A stretch of DNA of 18,960 bases, taken from Phoronis ovalis. Taxonomy: Eukaryota; Phoronida; Phoronidae. Position numbers and translations under genes: made by a program. The notes under the pieces were generated by a model. It saw nothing but the letters and a program-made list of their open reading frames with translations, was not told the DNA's origin and made no database searches. Positions 10,901 through 18,960 of this stretch are shown here, piece by piece (positions within the stretch are counted from its first letter, which is position 1; each line of letters starts with the position of its first letter). The stretch spans positions 1 to 18,960 of the forward strand of contig JAOXYB010016831.1 in assembly GCA_028565635.1 (NCBI GenBank), written 5' to 3'.

Positions 10901-13243
10901 TATTCGAAAACGTGGGTTTCTCTGTAAATCCATATTTGTTGATTGTTACTGAGATATAAAGAAGTAATTATGCAGGACAATGCAATAGTCCACTTCACAG
11001 AAAAAATAACACGGCGACTTCTGTAAGTAAAGGACCAGGAATGTACCCTCATACGGGACTTATATTATAGTATAATACAACAGTAGCTCTGCGTGCTGCA
11101 CTTGCTGGGATGATCGCGTTACTGGGAAATTTAAAAAAAATCCTGACAAAATCAGGATTCGAATAATCGAGGGTTCCAAATAATGTAGGCGGTACCAGCT
11201 TTCGTGCTTTTTCATACTAGATAGAATCGCGCGTACTCAGGACTGAACCCCAATGATTTCTAGTGCTTGTTAAGACAGTTCCTTATGATTTCATTGTTAA
11301 TTTTATGCAGACTATGATTCAATAGACACGGCGCCGTAATAATACTAGAAACTATAACGAGGTAATAATGGTCTGTACGGGAAATGTACTCTATAAACAT
11401 AAAACGATAAACCTGTCTTCGTACACAGGGGGTGAATTGAGAGTTATAAAAATATACGGACAATTATGCCTCACGTTATATAGGTAGTATAAAAGAAAAT
11501 TAAATATTCTAAATATGTGTTGTTTCCTGCTTGCCAATTAGTTCTTTGTCAACCTTTCAAAGATGAATTTGAAACATCGCGTCATAGAAGTTACACTAAA
11601 AATGAAACTAAAGTAAATCGGTCTAGCATCAGCTTCCTACATGCAGCAGTTTAGCACTTATCTGAACTCAGCTACTTGTTACATATATCTTATCTGTTAA
11701 AATGCATTGTGTATTATTCTTTATAACTTTCGTATTTCTGATTGGATATGCCCTGAACAGTAGTGGCCAAGTTTCTTAACAATGTTAAAATAATTTTGTA
11801 AGTTGGTGCGATTTCTGATTATCCAAACGGGAATGTAGCTTTGCGGTTTTCTAAACAACATTTAAAATATCTTTGTATAATCTGTGGTAGATCATATAGG
11901 AGTCTAGAGACTTCAAACATGCAGAGTTACATATGGCAGAACACAGATAGGAAGGTTGACATAAAACAACTGATTTTGCTACACTTGGACCTCATTTTCA
12001 CTCATACATACTTTCTGGAAAATAACCCCACATAAGCGACTATGTGCTTGCATATTGTAGAGGCACTGGTCGCCAACCCAAAGTTCCCAGAAGTCCCCAG
12101 CAGCATGCCGCATCTTGTGAATACATCGCTCAAGTGAGCCGAGAACTGTTCATTCGTAAACTGCGGCATGCTGGGAAAGTTTGGATGAGTGATCGGTAGC
12201 TCAACTGTTTGCAGTTGTCCATTAGATATTAAAAATTAAACCATACGTAGAGCCTTAACCTCAGGTTCTTGATAATTATTGGGTTTTCTACGAAAGGTTT
12301 GATTTTTAATATTTGTTTTGTTTACATATATTTTGATATGAGCAAGTTTCAAATACAAGTTTTTCTCAACCTTCCTGCTGGTAAAATGTCTAAACAGCTT
12401 CTTCTTTGCCATACTGACCTGTTTGTGAGAGGTCCTATAAATCCATTGGTAATCAGCTGCATAATGGATTTAGAAGCAAATAAAATACCGACGCGAACGC
12501 CACTGTCGACTAATTCGTCATGTCTACTAGTTACATTAACTGTATATGGTTTTGTTAAATTTGTGTGAACATTGTAAGGTTCCGTTGCATTTGAGCAAAC
12601 AACGTATGTTATAGATCTGGGTGTAGAGTCTCCAGTGTAGTACCCTAATGTTCTTTTTATCAGTCCTAACTGTTCCTCTGTCACGTTAGTGGTACACGTT
12701 TTATTATGTAGATAAGTAATGTTCGGTTGAAACTTATCGTTGGACTCAGCTTGGAGCTCTTGCGGGTGTTCTTGGTAAAATAAAAAATCTGGTATAATAG
12801 GCACTGAAATATAAACATGAATTGTTTTATATAAACTACCTTTAAATGTACGTTGGCTTCGTCTCACTACAACTACTACATGAAAGTGGTGCGATGAATT
12901 TAAAAATTAGCTCCCTTAACCCGTTTTCCCTTGAAGCAAGTGTTCTAATTTTTTGCTTTCTTAACGTTATCACAGTAATTGATTCTTCCCTAAGTACGAA
13001 ATGATGGGTGCTGAACTTACCTACTGTTGTTATTAACATGTTATCTAAGAACAAAGCCACAAAAACAATAAATAATAACAGTTTCCTTGACGACCGTACA
13101 GACTCCACACATCCTAAACACGTGAAATTCTGAACAAATTCTTTAGAATTTTGCTGGAATGATTGCACCTTTTCTGTCGCTGACTTATACAGACCCCTGG
13201 ACGTGGTGGAGGATGTCTCCATTATTTTAGTTAATGACGGCAT
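4843..13243 (-). CDS. VMAT: Vesicular monoamine transporter (VMAT, SLC18A-type), 13 coding exons
   Basis: Proton/monoamine antiporter of the MFS that loads dopamine, serotonin, octopamine or histamine into synaptic and secretory vesicles. CDS is join (minus) 13243-13021, 12803-12419, 10622-10564, 9508-9425, 9098-9006, 8756-8667, 8391-8290, 8002-7828, 7405-7354, 7186-7123, 6838-6673, 5521-5434, 4947-4843: 1686 nt, 561 aa, every junction in phase. Predicted topology is cytosolic N-terminus 1-52, TM1 about 53-78, large glycosylated luminal loop 79-175, TM2 176-198, then ten more helices ending near 517 and an acidic tail. Visible key residues: D67 (TM1), K186 (TM2), R237 and GIGS (TM4), D310 (TM6), D446 (TM10), D473 (TM11). 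TM10 ([13 protein letters not shown]) and TM7 (EPSLPIWMM) match VMAT rather than VAChT. The length is near the family norm (vertebrate about 515), with extra residues at the N-terminus. Family call is very secure; substrate preference is not readable. Confidence 0.96.
5171..5220. repeat. 13-bp purine-rich minisatellite in intron 12
   Basis: AGAGGATTAGAAG is repeated from 5171, 5184 and 5197, with a partial fourth copy from 5210. On the transcribed strand it is a pyrimidine-rich CTTCTAATCCTCT array. Confidence 0.93.
5434..5521 (-). CDS. VMAT: VMAT coding exon 12: TM12 and start of the tail
   Basis: An 88-nt exon for residues 498-527. TM12 ([19 protein letters not shown]) is followed by [10 protein letters not shown], closely like the vertebrate tail. 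The acceptor is TTGTTTCAG|G and the donor ATG|GTAAGT, phase 0. Read-through past the donor gives ten more codons and a TGA at 5403-5401. Confidence 0.94.
5632..5730. repeat. 14-bp repeat array turning into a 27-bp perfect hairpin, intron 11
   Basis: Five direct units of GGGTGCACGGTAAT occupy 5632-5701 (the third has g for a). The same sequence then returns inverted at 5704-5730. Arms 5669-5695 and 5704-5730 are perfect reverse complements, 27 bp, around an 8-nt loop. The hairpin lies about 150-210 nt upstream of the exon 12 acceptor. Confidence 0.95.
6007..6235. repeat. Diverged direct repeat with an internal palindrome, intron 11
   Basis: Two stretches about 143 bp apart share TTGGATTCAAGATGACCGCC / TTGAATTCAAGATGGCAGCT and a later CTCCTGAAC block, then CTCTCCGAG / CTTTCCGAG. 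CCATTTTGAATTCAAGATGG (6152-6171) is a palindrome with one mismatched pair. Likely an old interspersed repeat, not a gene. Confidence 0.45.
6673..6838 (-). CDS. VMAT: VMAT coding exon 11: TM10 and TM11
   Basis: A 166-nt exon for residues 443-498. It carries [15 protein letters not shown] with D446 and [15 protein letters not shown] with D473; these are the two buried acidic residues that couple proton and amine transport in studied VMATs. The acceptor is CCGTTTCTAG|GT and the donor AATTG|GTGAGT, phase 2. Confidence 0.95.
7123..7186 (-). CDS. VMAT: VMAT coding exon 10: loop 9-10 and TM10 start
   Basis: A 64-nt exon for residues 422-443, reading [20 protein letters not shown]. The IPFA and LIAPN segments are typical of VMAT and differ from VAChT. 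The acceptor is TTGTATTTCAG|A and the donor ATTG|GTAAGT, phase 1. Confidence 0.94.
7354..7405 (-). CDS. VMAT: VMAT coding exon 9: TM9
   Basis: A 52-nt exon for residues 404-421, reading [17 protein letters not shown]. The acceptor is AATGTTTCAG|G, completing Arg404, and the donor is GCG|GTAAGT, phase 0. Confidence 0.93.
7822..7827 (-). other. GC donor (GCAAGT) of intron 8
   Basis: Intron 8 (7827-7406) starts with GC rather than GT. The context AAG|GCAAGT fits the strong consensus of GC-AG introns. The nearby GTACAA (from 7823) would leave phase 0 and break the frame with exon 9, so it is rejected. Confidence 0.85.
7828..8002 (-). CDS. VMAT: VMAT coding exon 8: TM7-TM8, ends at a GC donor
   Basis: A 175-nt exon for residues 346-404. 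It reads [20 protein letters not shown], a luminal loop with KWEQG, then TM8 ([17 protein letters not shown]) and the SHKIGR loop. The acceptor is ATTTTATTTTAG|GC. The donor is GGAAG|GCAAGT, a GC donor; it is the only site that keeps the reading frame into exon 9 (phase 2). The luminal loop lacks the cysteine found in vertebrate VMAT. Confidence 0.94.
8290..8391 (-). CDS. VMAT: VMAT coding exon 7: central cytosolic loop, TM7 start
   Basis: A 102-nt exon for residues 312-346. It covers the end of TM6, a cytosolic linker rich in Lys and Glu, and then [17 protein letters not shown], which is diagnostic for VMAT. The acceptor is TACTTTTAG|CT and the donor GCAG|GTGAGG, phase 1. Confidence 0.95.
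8667..8756 (-). CDS. VMAT: VMAT coding exon 6: TM5 end and TM6
   Basis: A 90-nt exon for residues 282-312. It reads [19 protein letters not shown] and then TM6 ending LLDG with D310. The acceptor is TGTTTCAG|TT and the donor GGAT|GTAAGT, phase 1. Confidence 0.95.
9006..9098 (-). CDS. VMAT: VMAT coding exon 5: loop 4-5 and TM5
   Basis: A 93-nt exon for residues 251-282. It reads [19 protein letters not shown], then [11 protein letters not shown]. The [15 protein letters not shown] stretch is near-invariant in SLC18A proteins. The acceptor is ATTTCCCAG|GT and the donor TTAG|GTCAGT, phase 1. Confidence 0.95.
9425..9508 (-). CDS. VMAT: VMAT coding exon 4: TM4 with antiporter motif
   Basis: An 84-nt exon for residues 223-251. 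It carries [13 protein letters not shown], the MFS antiporter motif C region of TM4 with R237. The acceptor is AAATGTTTCAG|TA and the donor TGTG|GTATGT, phase 1. Confidence 0.94.
9659..9742. mobile_element. Short MITE-like foldback element B in intron 3
   Basis: Ends are TTTGCAACGA and TCGTTACAAA. Extending inward, about 20 bp can pair with four mismatches, so the terminal inverted repeats are longer than in element A. It is 84 bp long and non-coding. The shared ends with element A suggest one family of non-autonomous elements. Confidence 0.5.
9862..10080. repeat. Degenerate ATC/GTC trinucleotide-rich tract in intron 3
   Basis: Many CATC, GTCATC and TATCACC units occur in clusters at 9862-9885, 9944-9972 and 10006-10078. 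The open frame through it codes an all Ile/Val/Thr string, as expected of such a repeat, so it is not annotated as a gene. Confidence 0.5.
10234..10292. repeat. Dispersed repeat copy 2, in intron 3
   Basis: GCGTTTTGTGAAT (10234-10246) followed by GGAGTTAACGACTGGTGGCT and CCACCA to 10292. It matches copy 1 near 3.8 kb with an indel. Probably remnants of a mobile family. Confidence 0.45.
10454..10536. repeat. 28-bp tandem repeat, three copies, in intron 3
   Basis: Units start at 10454, 10482 and 10510 (core AAATAACGTAAAATGTTCAT); the middle unit has one a-to-t change. The array ends about 27 bp from the exon 3 donor. Confidence 0.9.
10564..10622 (-). CDS. VMAT: VMAT coding exon 3: TM3
   Basis: A 59-nt exon for residues 203-223, reading [19 protein letters not shown]. 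The acceptor is ACGCTTTTTTAG|A and the donor A|GTAAGT, phase 1. The acceptor and first 29 nt of this exon are copied in tandem just upstream (see the 74-bp duplication). Confidence 0.93.
10594..10741. repeat. 74-bp tandem duplication covering the exon 3 splice acceptor
   Basis: Copies are 10594-10667 and 10668-10741, identical except at 10645 (g) against 10719 (t). Each carries the exon 3 acceptor and the first 29 nt of exon 3; only the lower copy runs into the rest of the exon and its donor. The single difference turns a minus-strand CTTAC, 23 nt before the acceptor, into CTTAA. Confidence 0.97.
11139..11159. repeat. Small hairpin (8-bp stem) in intron 2
   Basis: AATCCTGA and TCAGGATT are separated by CAAAA. 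It is too short to interpret. Confidence 0.4.
12078..12184. repeat. Foldback / inverted repeat in intron 2
   Basis: CAGCATGCCGCA (12101-12112) and TGCGGCATGCTG (12162-12173) are perfect inverted copies around a 49-nt spacer. Outside them, CCAAAGTTCCC on the left and GGGAAAGTTTGG on the right also nearly pair, with extra bases on the left arm. Possibly a decayed MITE. Confidence 0.6.
12419..12803 (-). CDS. VMAT: VMAT coding exon 2: luminal loop 1 and TM2
   Basis: Encodes the end of V75 through R203. The acceptor is TATATTTCAG|TG, completing Val and reading VPIIPDFLF. Residues 85-175 form a large hydrophilic luminal loop with six N-glycosylation sequons (N102, N108, N114, N146, N156, N164) and two cysteines (C111, C144). 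TM2 follows with [16 protein letters not shown], containing the conserved K186, and then the loop 2-3 motif GPLTNR. The donor is AAACAG|GTCAGT, phase 2. Confidence 0.95.
13021..13243 (-). CDS. VMAT: VMAT coding exon 1: N-terminus and TM1
   Basis: Encodes residues 1-74 plus one base of V75. It begins with a Ser/Thr/Lys-rich cytosolic stretch longer than in vertebrates, then [20 protein letters not shown], the most conserved TM1 segment of the family, with D67. The donor is GTAG|GTAAGT (phase 1). Met8 (13222-13220, context ATAATGG) has a better initiation context than Met1 (AAAATGC), so initiation at Met8 is possible; it would remove only seven residues. Confidence 0.93.
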
Positions 13244-13279
13244 TTTTCTGGAGATCGGTCTGTTTCGAGTTTTGAAATC
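13244..13279 (-). other. VMAT: Exon part upstream of the VMAT ATG, with 3' splice site
   Basis: Immediately upstream of the exon, on the minus strand, is TTTGATCTCTTTTAG|GATT, a good pyrimidine-tract acceptor with its AG at 13281-13280. It implies an intron in the 5' part of the gene. The 12 codons between this acceptor and Met1 are all open in the Met1 frame, so this stretch is either 5' UTR or the end of a longer N-terminus begun in an unseen exon. Confidence 0.6.
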
Positions 13280-14040
13280 CTAAAAGAGATCAAACAGGTT
13301 AGAAACTGGGTTTTCCGCAACGTATTGCACGTATGCGTGAATTAGTTTAAAACGCAAATAACCTTTTAATGAAAACCTACCATAGAATTCAAAAATACAG
13401 ATTATTTTGAGCTGTCAAAGCGTACGGTTATTAGTTATATATTTGTGAGTACAAACTGTGTGAGTGTCGTTTGAGTACTCTTCACCGGCGCCGTTACGCC
13501 GACGGGTGGTGCGCTCTTATTTGTTATTTTGACCTTAAAATTATTCTTTAAGCATACATGTTTAAATATATGTTTAAGTGATTTATTCCACGAATTGTTA
13601 AACTAGTATAAATTAAGATAAATGTAAATAATATAACACATGTTCTATAAATATATTTAAATTACATGATTGCGTCAACCTGGGTGAAAGTAGTATTTAC
13701 CGAATAAAGTGTAAAAATAGGAATCTAAATGTTCATGTATCTGCATATACATTTCCACGTTTTAAGTGCTGCGGATATCGCTTTAGTTCATCCTGTTTAT
13801 TGCTTTGGTAAGTATCATGCCGAAGGTAGAAGGAAAGACAGAAAACTGTACATATAGTACTTTACTGAATAAGGTTGCTAAGAGAAGATACATATGAGCC
13901 CTGCCTGATATAACCCTGCATTAGATCATATCACTAACACACCGAATAATGTACACGCCATCGAAGAACAATGGAGAATTAACCGTCTCGTATCGGGGAA
14001 TTTCATCAATATCATTTATGTAGAATTTTAAAGTCATTTG

Positions 14041-14075
14041 CGTTATCTGACATTTAAGCTTAATGTCAGATAACG
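14041..14075. repeat. 14-bp perfect inverted repeat
   Basis: CGTTATCTGACATT and AATGTCAGATAACG flank the 7-nt spacer TAAGCTT. It lies upstream of the VMAT start. No flanking terminator-like or gene context is seen. Confidence 0.85.
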
Positions 14076-14337
14076 TCACTGACTCAAGAGTGAAGGAAAA
14101 AACATCCCGGCCATATTTACGACTATGTACTGCTAAGTGATAACAACATATATCAAAATGTAATAGTAGTAATAATCAATTGAAAACATTTCCTTTAAAA
14201 ATGGTGTTTTTTCCTGAAATATTTAGTGCTGTTTGATTCATCACGTGATTCAAAGCCTAAGAAATTCACAGAATTAGAATCATAGGTTATACAAGGACAC
14301 GTCAACGCCTACAGCAATGCATTACAGCGCTAAAGCA

Positions 14338-14391
14338 TATAATTTATAATATATAATATATAATGTATAATATATAATGTATGATGTATGA
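14338..14391. repeat. AT-rich simple repeat (ATATAATGT-like)
   Basis: Degenerate TATAATATATAATGTATAAT units, low complexity, upstream of VMAT. Confidence 0.8.
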
Positions 14392-14982
14392 TCAAAAAGC
14401 TATCGTAGTTTTAATTATCCGTCAAAATTATGAAAATATCCAGACCATAGTTCTGACAATAAATACGTATACTAACTTCAGTACCAGACGACCGCGGAAT
14501 GCTAGAAAATGATAGGCATCGTGGCATGAATAACGTTTAAACGATTCATATATCTTTTATTGTTTGTTCATTTATCGCAATTATTTATCTGACTAAATAT
14601 GAATTGTTAGGAAACGAAGGTTATAAAACTTTTATAGAAGTAATTACCGAGTAACGCCGGATATATACGCCTGGAACTTATTATTGTGGACTACTTTCAA
14701 ATAGTACTAAAATATGAAAATTATGATCAATTGGTTACACCCAAACCAAAATAATATGTAAGAGCTGAGTCATGCATTTAAATTTAAAAAAAAAAGTTTT
14801 TAAAAATAGTGAACGAAATTTGGGATGCATCCATGTTACTTGTTAGAGGTAGTATCCGCAACAACTCGAAACTCATTTCCCCAGTTCAGATTAACAAAAT
14901 ACACTCGCCAAATGAGACTATTCTGGATTTCACGAAAATCAATCCGTGAAGGAGGAACATGCATAATGTAGGATAAGATGCC

Positions 14983-15015
14983 AATAAACTGGTAATAAGC
15001 TGGTAATAAACTGGT
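14983..15015. repeat. 11-bp tandem repeat, three copies
   Basis: AATAAACTGGT is repeated at 14983, 14994 (one change) and 15005. Confidence 0.85.
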
Positions 15016-18000
15016 ATGCGGTTATTTTAAACGTCATACGGTATTTTATTGATTGATGCGTGAGTGAACGTCTCTGATTGATTGGAGCATAAAAATATTC
15101 ATTAGATTCTTAATGTGACTATATTGGAATTTAAAATAAATGGCATTATTGTCAAAACATATGAAAGGAATATGGGATTGCTTTAAGTAATAAGACTTGT
15201 TAAAAGTCATGATCACAAATCGACTTTCTGTCACAAACATAGAAACAAATATATCCCACTTATACAGAGTTCTGGTTCATCTTAGATTGCGAATCTATAA
15301 TATAACTACACCATACAAACTTGAACTGCTCTGATGAAAGACATTATATCCACGACTTTTTTATAGAGTTTTGGTTTATCGTACATTTGAAATTTTACTG
15401 CATACCTTTATGATTATTAAAATTTTAAAATGCTCGAATGTTTCCGTAAGTCTGTGAATACGTTGCACCACAATTCAGCATACAACCTTTAGCTCTAGAT
15501 TGATACTGCAGAATTCTATTTTTGTTAGAAGAACGTTAAAAAAAATGACGCTGTCAATTTGGACTGGATGGATCGTTATTTATGTTTGACTCCGTTTATA
15601 ACCTTGGATTACTTCACAATTCCGCAGTAACGTACGTTATCAAACAATAAAACAATAAAAGTGCTCTGAAATAAATTATTAAATAATAAGGCTTATAATC
15701 TTACACCACACAGTACTTGTTCAAGTACCGTTACGTTTAGACTTCAGGAATCAATTGCAAGTAAAGCTGCTATGTTTGAAACAGCATTTTTAAATTTGTA
15801 AAGGATAAGCTGTACTCAGCCACTGAATGGATGAATGTGTTTAATGAAAAGTCTTTTAAGTGTCTACAAACCTTGGCAACCACATAGGTGTCACAGGATT
15901 CTCCGTGTCCAGATTTAAATCCTATATATACAGCCATATTCGCACACCCAATTGTCCGTGAGCTTACACCGACAGTTTATAAATTATATCCTATTCTTCA
16001 CAGTGACAAATTCGTAAGTGAGCACGAGCAATGGCAATGTCGTTCATGCTTTCTATGAAGTCATGCAAGTAAAGACTCATATTTCTATATGTAATTTTCC
16101 TTACGTTTTGTGATAAAGAAATAGTCGTCCCATGATAATTATGAGATGTATAATCGATCATGCTAAAAATAAATGCGTATAAAGAGAATCTGTGCAGAAT
16201 ATTTATAAAAAGTATAGCGTCTGATATGTCGGTTGTCACGCGGGTACTTAATATTCCATTGTATTATAAATAATTGATTCATTTTTAAAGACTACAACAC
16301 TAACTGTCCTTGAACTGTTTAATCTGATAATTTTAACTTGTTTCTCGCACAGTATTTAAAATTGCATTTGGATGCGAGGTGATACTTATTTTTCGAAATT
16401 CATATTGATATATAAATCCATATATAAACCTTAATATTCGATTTTCATGCTTAAAAATTGCTGAGATGGGGTAACAACCAGTTAAAAAAAATAATTCTTA
16501 ATTGTATGGTTTCCTGGTTGACTTATAAATAAGATAATATTATGACTATAAGTGATCAGCCATGGATCCGCCTTCAGAACTGCTTTGGCCGATGCAACAA
16601 CGCCACTGCTCCGTAGTTTGCATATAGTAAATAATTATATAATTATCACCAATCAATGTTAATTAATTCAAAGAGAGTCCTGTAAACTCTATAATACTAT
16701 TTGTAAATACCGTATCAATTGTAATATTGTTTTACACATTTCAATGTAATTTAATTAACATGCCGCATGCATTACCGATGCTATCTGTTCACAGATTCAC
16801 GGCGAAAATGTTAACATCGCTATAAGGTGATAAATTAAATTTATTCATAATTGATTTAGATAAATTTTTACAATTCTGATTTCATTGGTTGCCGTGTTAC
16901 TCCATAATAGTAACCTGATTAAAGGTGGGATTATGATACATCGGCCTTATGATATCCTAATATGGTAAAAAGACATGATGGGTATTCTATCCTAGCACGT
17001 TTATAATAACTGGAATTATTATAAAAATATCCCAAAAATCTCAAAAAATACCTGCTAAAATTTAAAAGTTATTATGGTATGACCACCAACACTATCTTTT
17101 TTTATTCTATTTTGAAAAATAAATGCTATGCAAATTATTCAATGAAAAACGGCAAAATTCGTATTTACTTTGTTGCCCTAACTCAAATAATCTGGTCAAA
17201 TTTTGGCAAATATTTTACTTGAAAAACCTTCAATTTAAGTAAGATTCATGAAAATAAGGTACAGAAAGTTACTTCCAGCTCGGCCAGACTATATATCTCC
17301 TGCAACGCAGGTGCAAGTTGCATTTCTAGTATGCCACGTACTCATAAACTTTACTCATAATATCGACTAATTAAGCGAGTAACAGCATGGTGATCACTGA
17401 GACTAACGAGTCATGAGAAGGCCTTATTCCTGGCTTGATCCGGGCTTGATCGGAAAACGTATTTTCGTTACAGGAACATATCCAGCGAGTCTACCCATGT
17501 TCAGAACTGATATTCAAGCAATGTTAAAGAATTGTACTGGACAAATAGTCCAAATACAATTATAGCCTACGGTAATATATCATGTATCCATAAATGACAT
17601 AATTTTAAACTTTTGATATACAATTTTACTGGATTACTTTCCAGTTAAACGTTTCCTTGTTAATATTCCGATCAAGATATATTAGCAACTCATCTTATAA
17701 TTATAATTTACAAAATGCATTCAAGTTTCCAAACTGTGTGCATGAAACCTCATGATGAGTTCATGGAATTAATAATACAAAAATGACAATTGCAAATAAT
17801 TTACCCATGTAAGCATTTCTTCACACACCTGAACTGCAGCGATTGCACGACTCGGATATTTCCTCTCGAAGCAATCTTGTCTATTCTTTGGAATAAAATA
17901 TATTTTCTATTTCTTCAGAACAAAAACATATACATTTGGGTTTTGTCCAATTTTACGCTTTAAGTCAGTGCATCGCGTCAAGGAAAAAAAATCTGCACGA

Positions 18001-18087
18001 TTTTGCTTTTGCATAGTTAAACCTGCAGAATGAACTGATCATGACTTCAACAAATTAATAAAACTCATGTATATACATGTAGCTTAC

Positions 18088-18160
18088 CTGTAAACCGTGT
18101 GATAGACTTCCGATCAAAACCTTAGAACATTTTACCAACTCACCTACATCATCAAACAGA
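18088..18160 (-). other. Candidate 5' untranslated exon of VMAT or another minus-strand transcript
   Basis: Two strong donors on the minus strand, GTAG|GTGAGT (exon end 18144) and ACAG|GTAAGC (exon end 18088), follow a TATA-like TTATATTTATT at about 18196-18186. If used for VMAT, the first intron would be about 4.8 kb, to the acceptor at 13280. Speculative; a second TATA-like site (TATATATAG, 15930-15922) with a weaker donor at 15871 is an alternative. Confidence 0.2.
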
Positions 18161-18960
18161 AACAGCGATACTGTTAGCGAATACCAATAAATATAACAAC
18201 TGCGCGTCATTTCCTGTTCGCCAAATTGTCAACTAATCTTTATTCAAATTTGATCCAAGAATACTTCATCGTAACACGCACGCAGCCATACAAATCAATC
18301 CTGCATTGTTTGGTGACTAAACATTCCGTGTTTTAACGACTGCAATCAGTAACAGTATATGTAATATTGTTGTATCGTCTCATTAATTACTCTCTGTATT
18401 CATTTAACCTCCAGAAAAGTCGGAGGACTTAGCCTACACGGACATGAGATAGTTTTGTTAACGTTTCCCTCCTGTGCGAAAAACTAACCAAACAAAGATA
18501 CATCGTTCCGCCTTTACATCTTTCAACTTCTTGCTCTCGTTAACTTTTGCACAATAAACAATTGCAATCGATCATATTAAAATGTACAATTTAAAACCTG
18601 GTTCAGAACATTGTAAAGCTTGAAATTAACAGTTTATGTAATTTGAAGTGTTCGCATATTAGCTATCAATTATGTTTAAATTAAAACACTTTGCCTTTGT
18701 TGTTAGTTATGAAAAAAATATAATCTTTTTCAACAACATTTAACCGAATAAGTACTGTACTGAGGGTATTTTAGCTGGCACAGATGTATCAGTGATCGAT
18801 GTCTCAACACGCTAGGTAACTACAAGTACAACCAACTGCTTTGAAGTTAACTCTAATAAATTAAAACAGACAACAGTAACTCACTGTGCATTATACTGGG
18901 CGATGTATACATTCCTGGCGTCCCTAGACTTAATTCGTATTTTTAAACATATCTGTATAT

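Larger units (their letters stand above)
13280..18960. other. 5' intron or upstream DNA of VMAT, no coding exon seen
   Basis: AT-rich, all frames heavily closed. It contains a small CpG-rich patch at about 13485-13512, the inverted repeat at 14041, AT and 11-bp simple repeats, and candidate 5' splice or TATA sites near 15.9 and 18.1 kb. The VMAT promoter is probably here or beyond the window, but I cannot place it with confidence. Confidence 0.55.

Noticed and set aside
12269-12568. 99-codon plus-strand frame
   Set aside because: Antisense shadow of VMAT exon 2.
4843-13243. Vesicular acetylcholine transporter instead of VMAT
   Set aside because: TM7, TM10 and the IPFA/LIAPN region match VMAT; the VAChT forms of TM10 and loop 9-10 are absent, and no choline acetyltransferase exon is seen nearby.

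Overview
The window is nuclear DNA from an animal, almost certainly an invertebrate bilaterian. It is AT-rich, with short exons, GT-AG introns of about 0.2-1.8 kb, many small repeats and no bacterial-type operon structure. The phylum cannot be fixed from the sequence; a lophotrochozoan-like genome would fit, but that is a guess.

One gene is clear. A vesicular monoamine transporter (VMAT, SLC18A family, a 12-TM MFS proton/monoamine antiporter) lies on the minus strand from the start codon at 13243 to the stop at 4843. I assembled 13 coding exons by matching splice sites and phases. They total 1686 nt and give a 561-residue protein with no frame break. The key residues are present: Asp in TM1, Lys in TM2, the TM4 ARAVQGIGS motif, Asp in TM10 and TM11, and an acidic dileucine-type C-terminal tail. 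The frame is open upstream to a good 3' splice site at 13279, so at least one further 5' exon is expected.

Layout: 1-4298 is flanking DNA downstream of the gene. It includes a CpG-rich, promoter-like block at about 720-880 (CRE plus paired E2F-like sites) ahead of an ATG and a strong splice donor on the plus strand. 4299-4842 is the likely 3' UTR. 4843-13243 holds the VMAT exons and introns. 13280-18960 is 5' intronic or upstream DNA with no recognisable coding exon.

The most notable details are in the introns. A fresh 74-bp tandem duplication copies the 3' splice site of coding exon 3, and its only mismatch falls in the likely branch point. Intron 8 is GC-AG. Intron 11 carries a 14-bp repeat array that flips into a perfect 27-bp hairpin. 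Introns 2 and 3 and the 3' UTR hold small foldback or MITE-like elements. I found no RNA genes, CRISPR arrays or coding transposons, and no evidence for a wholly new system.
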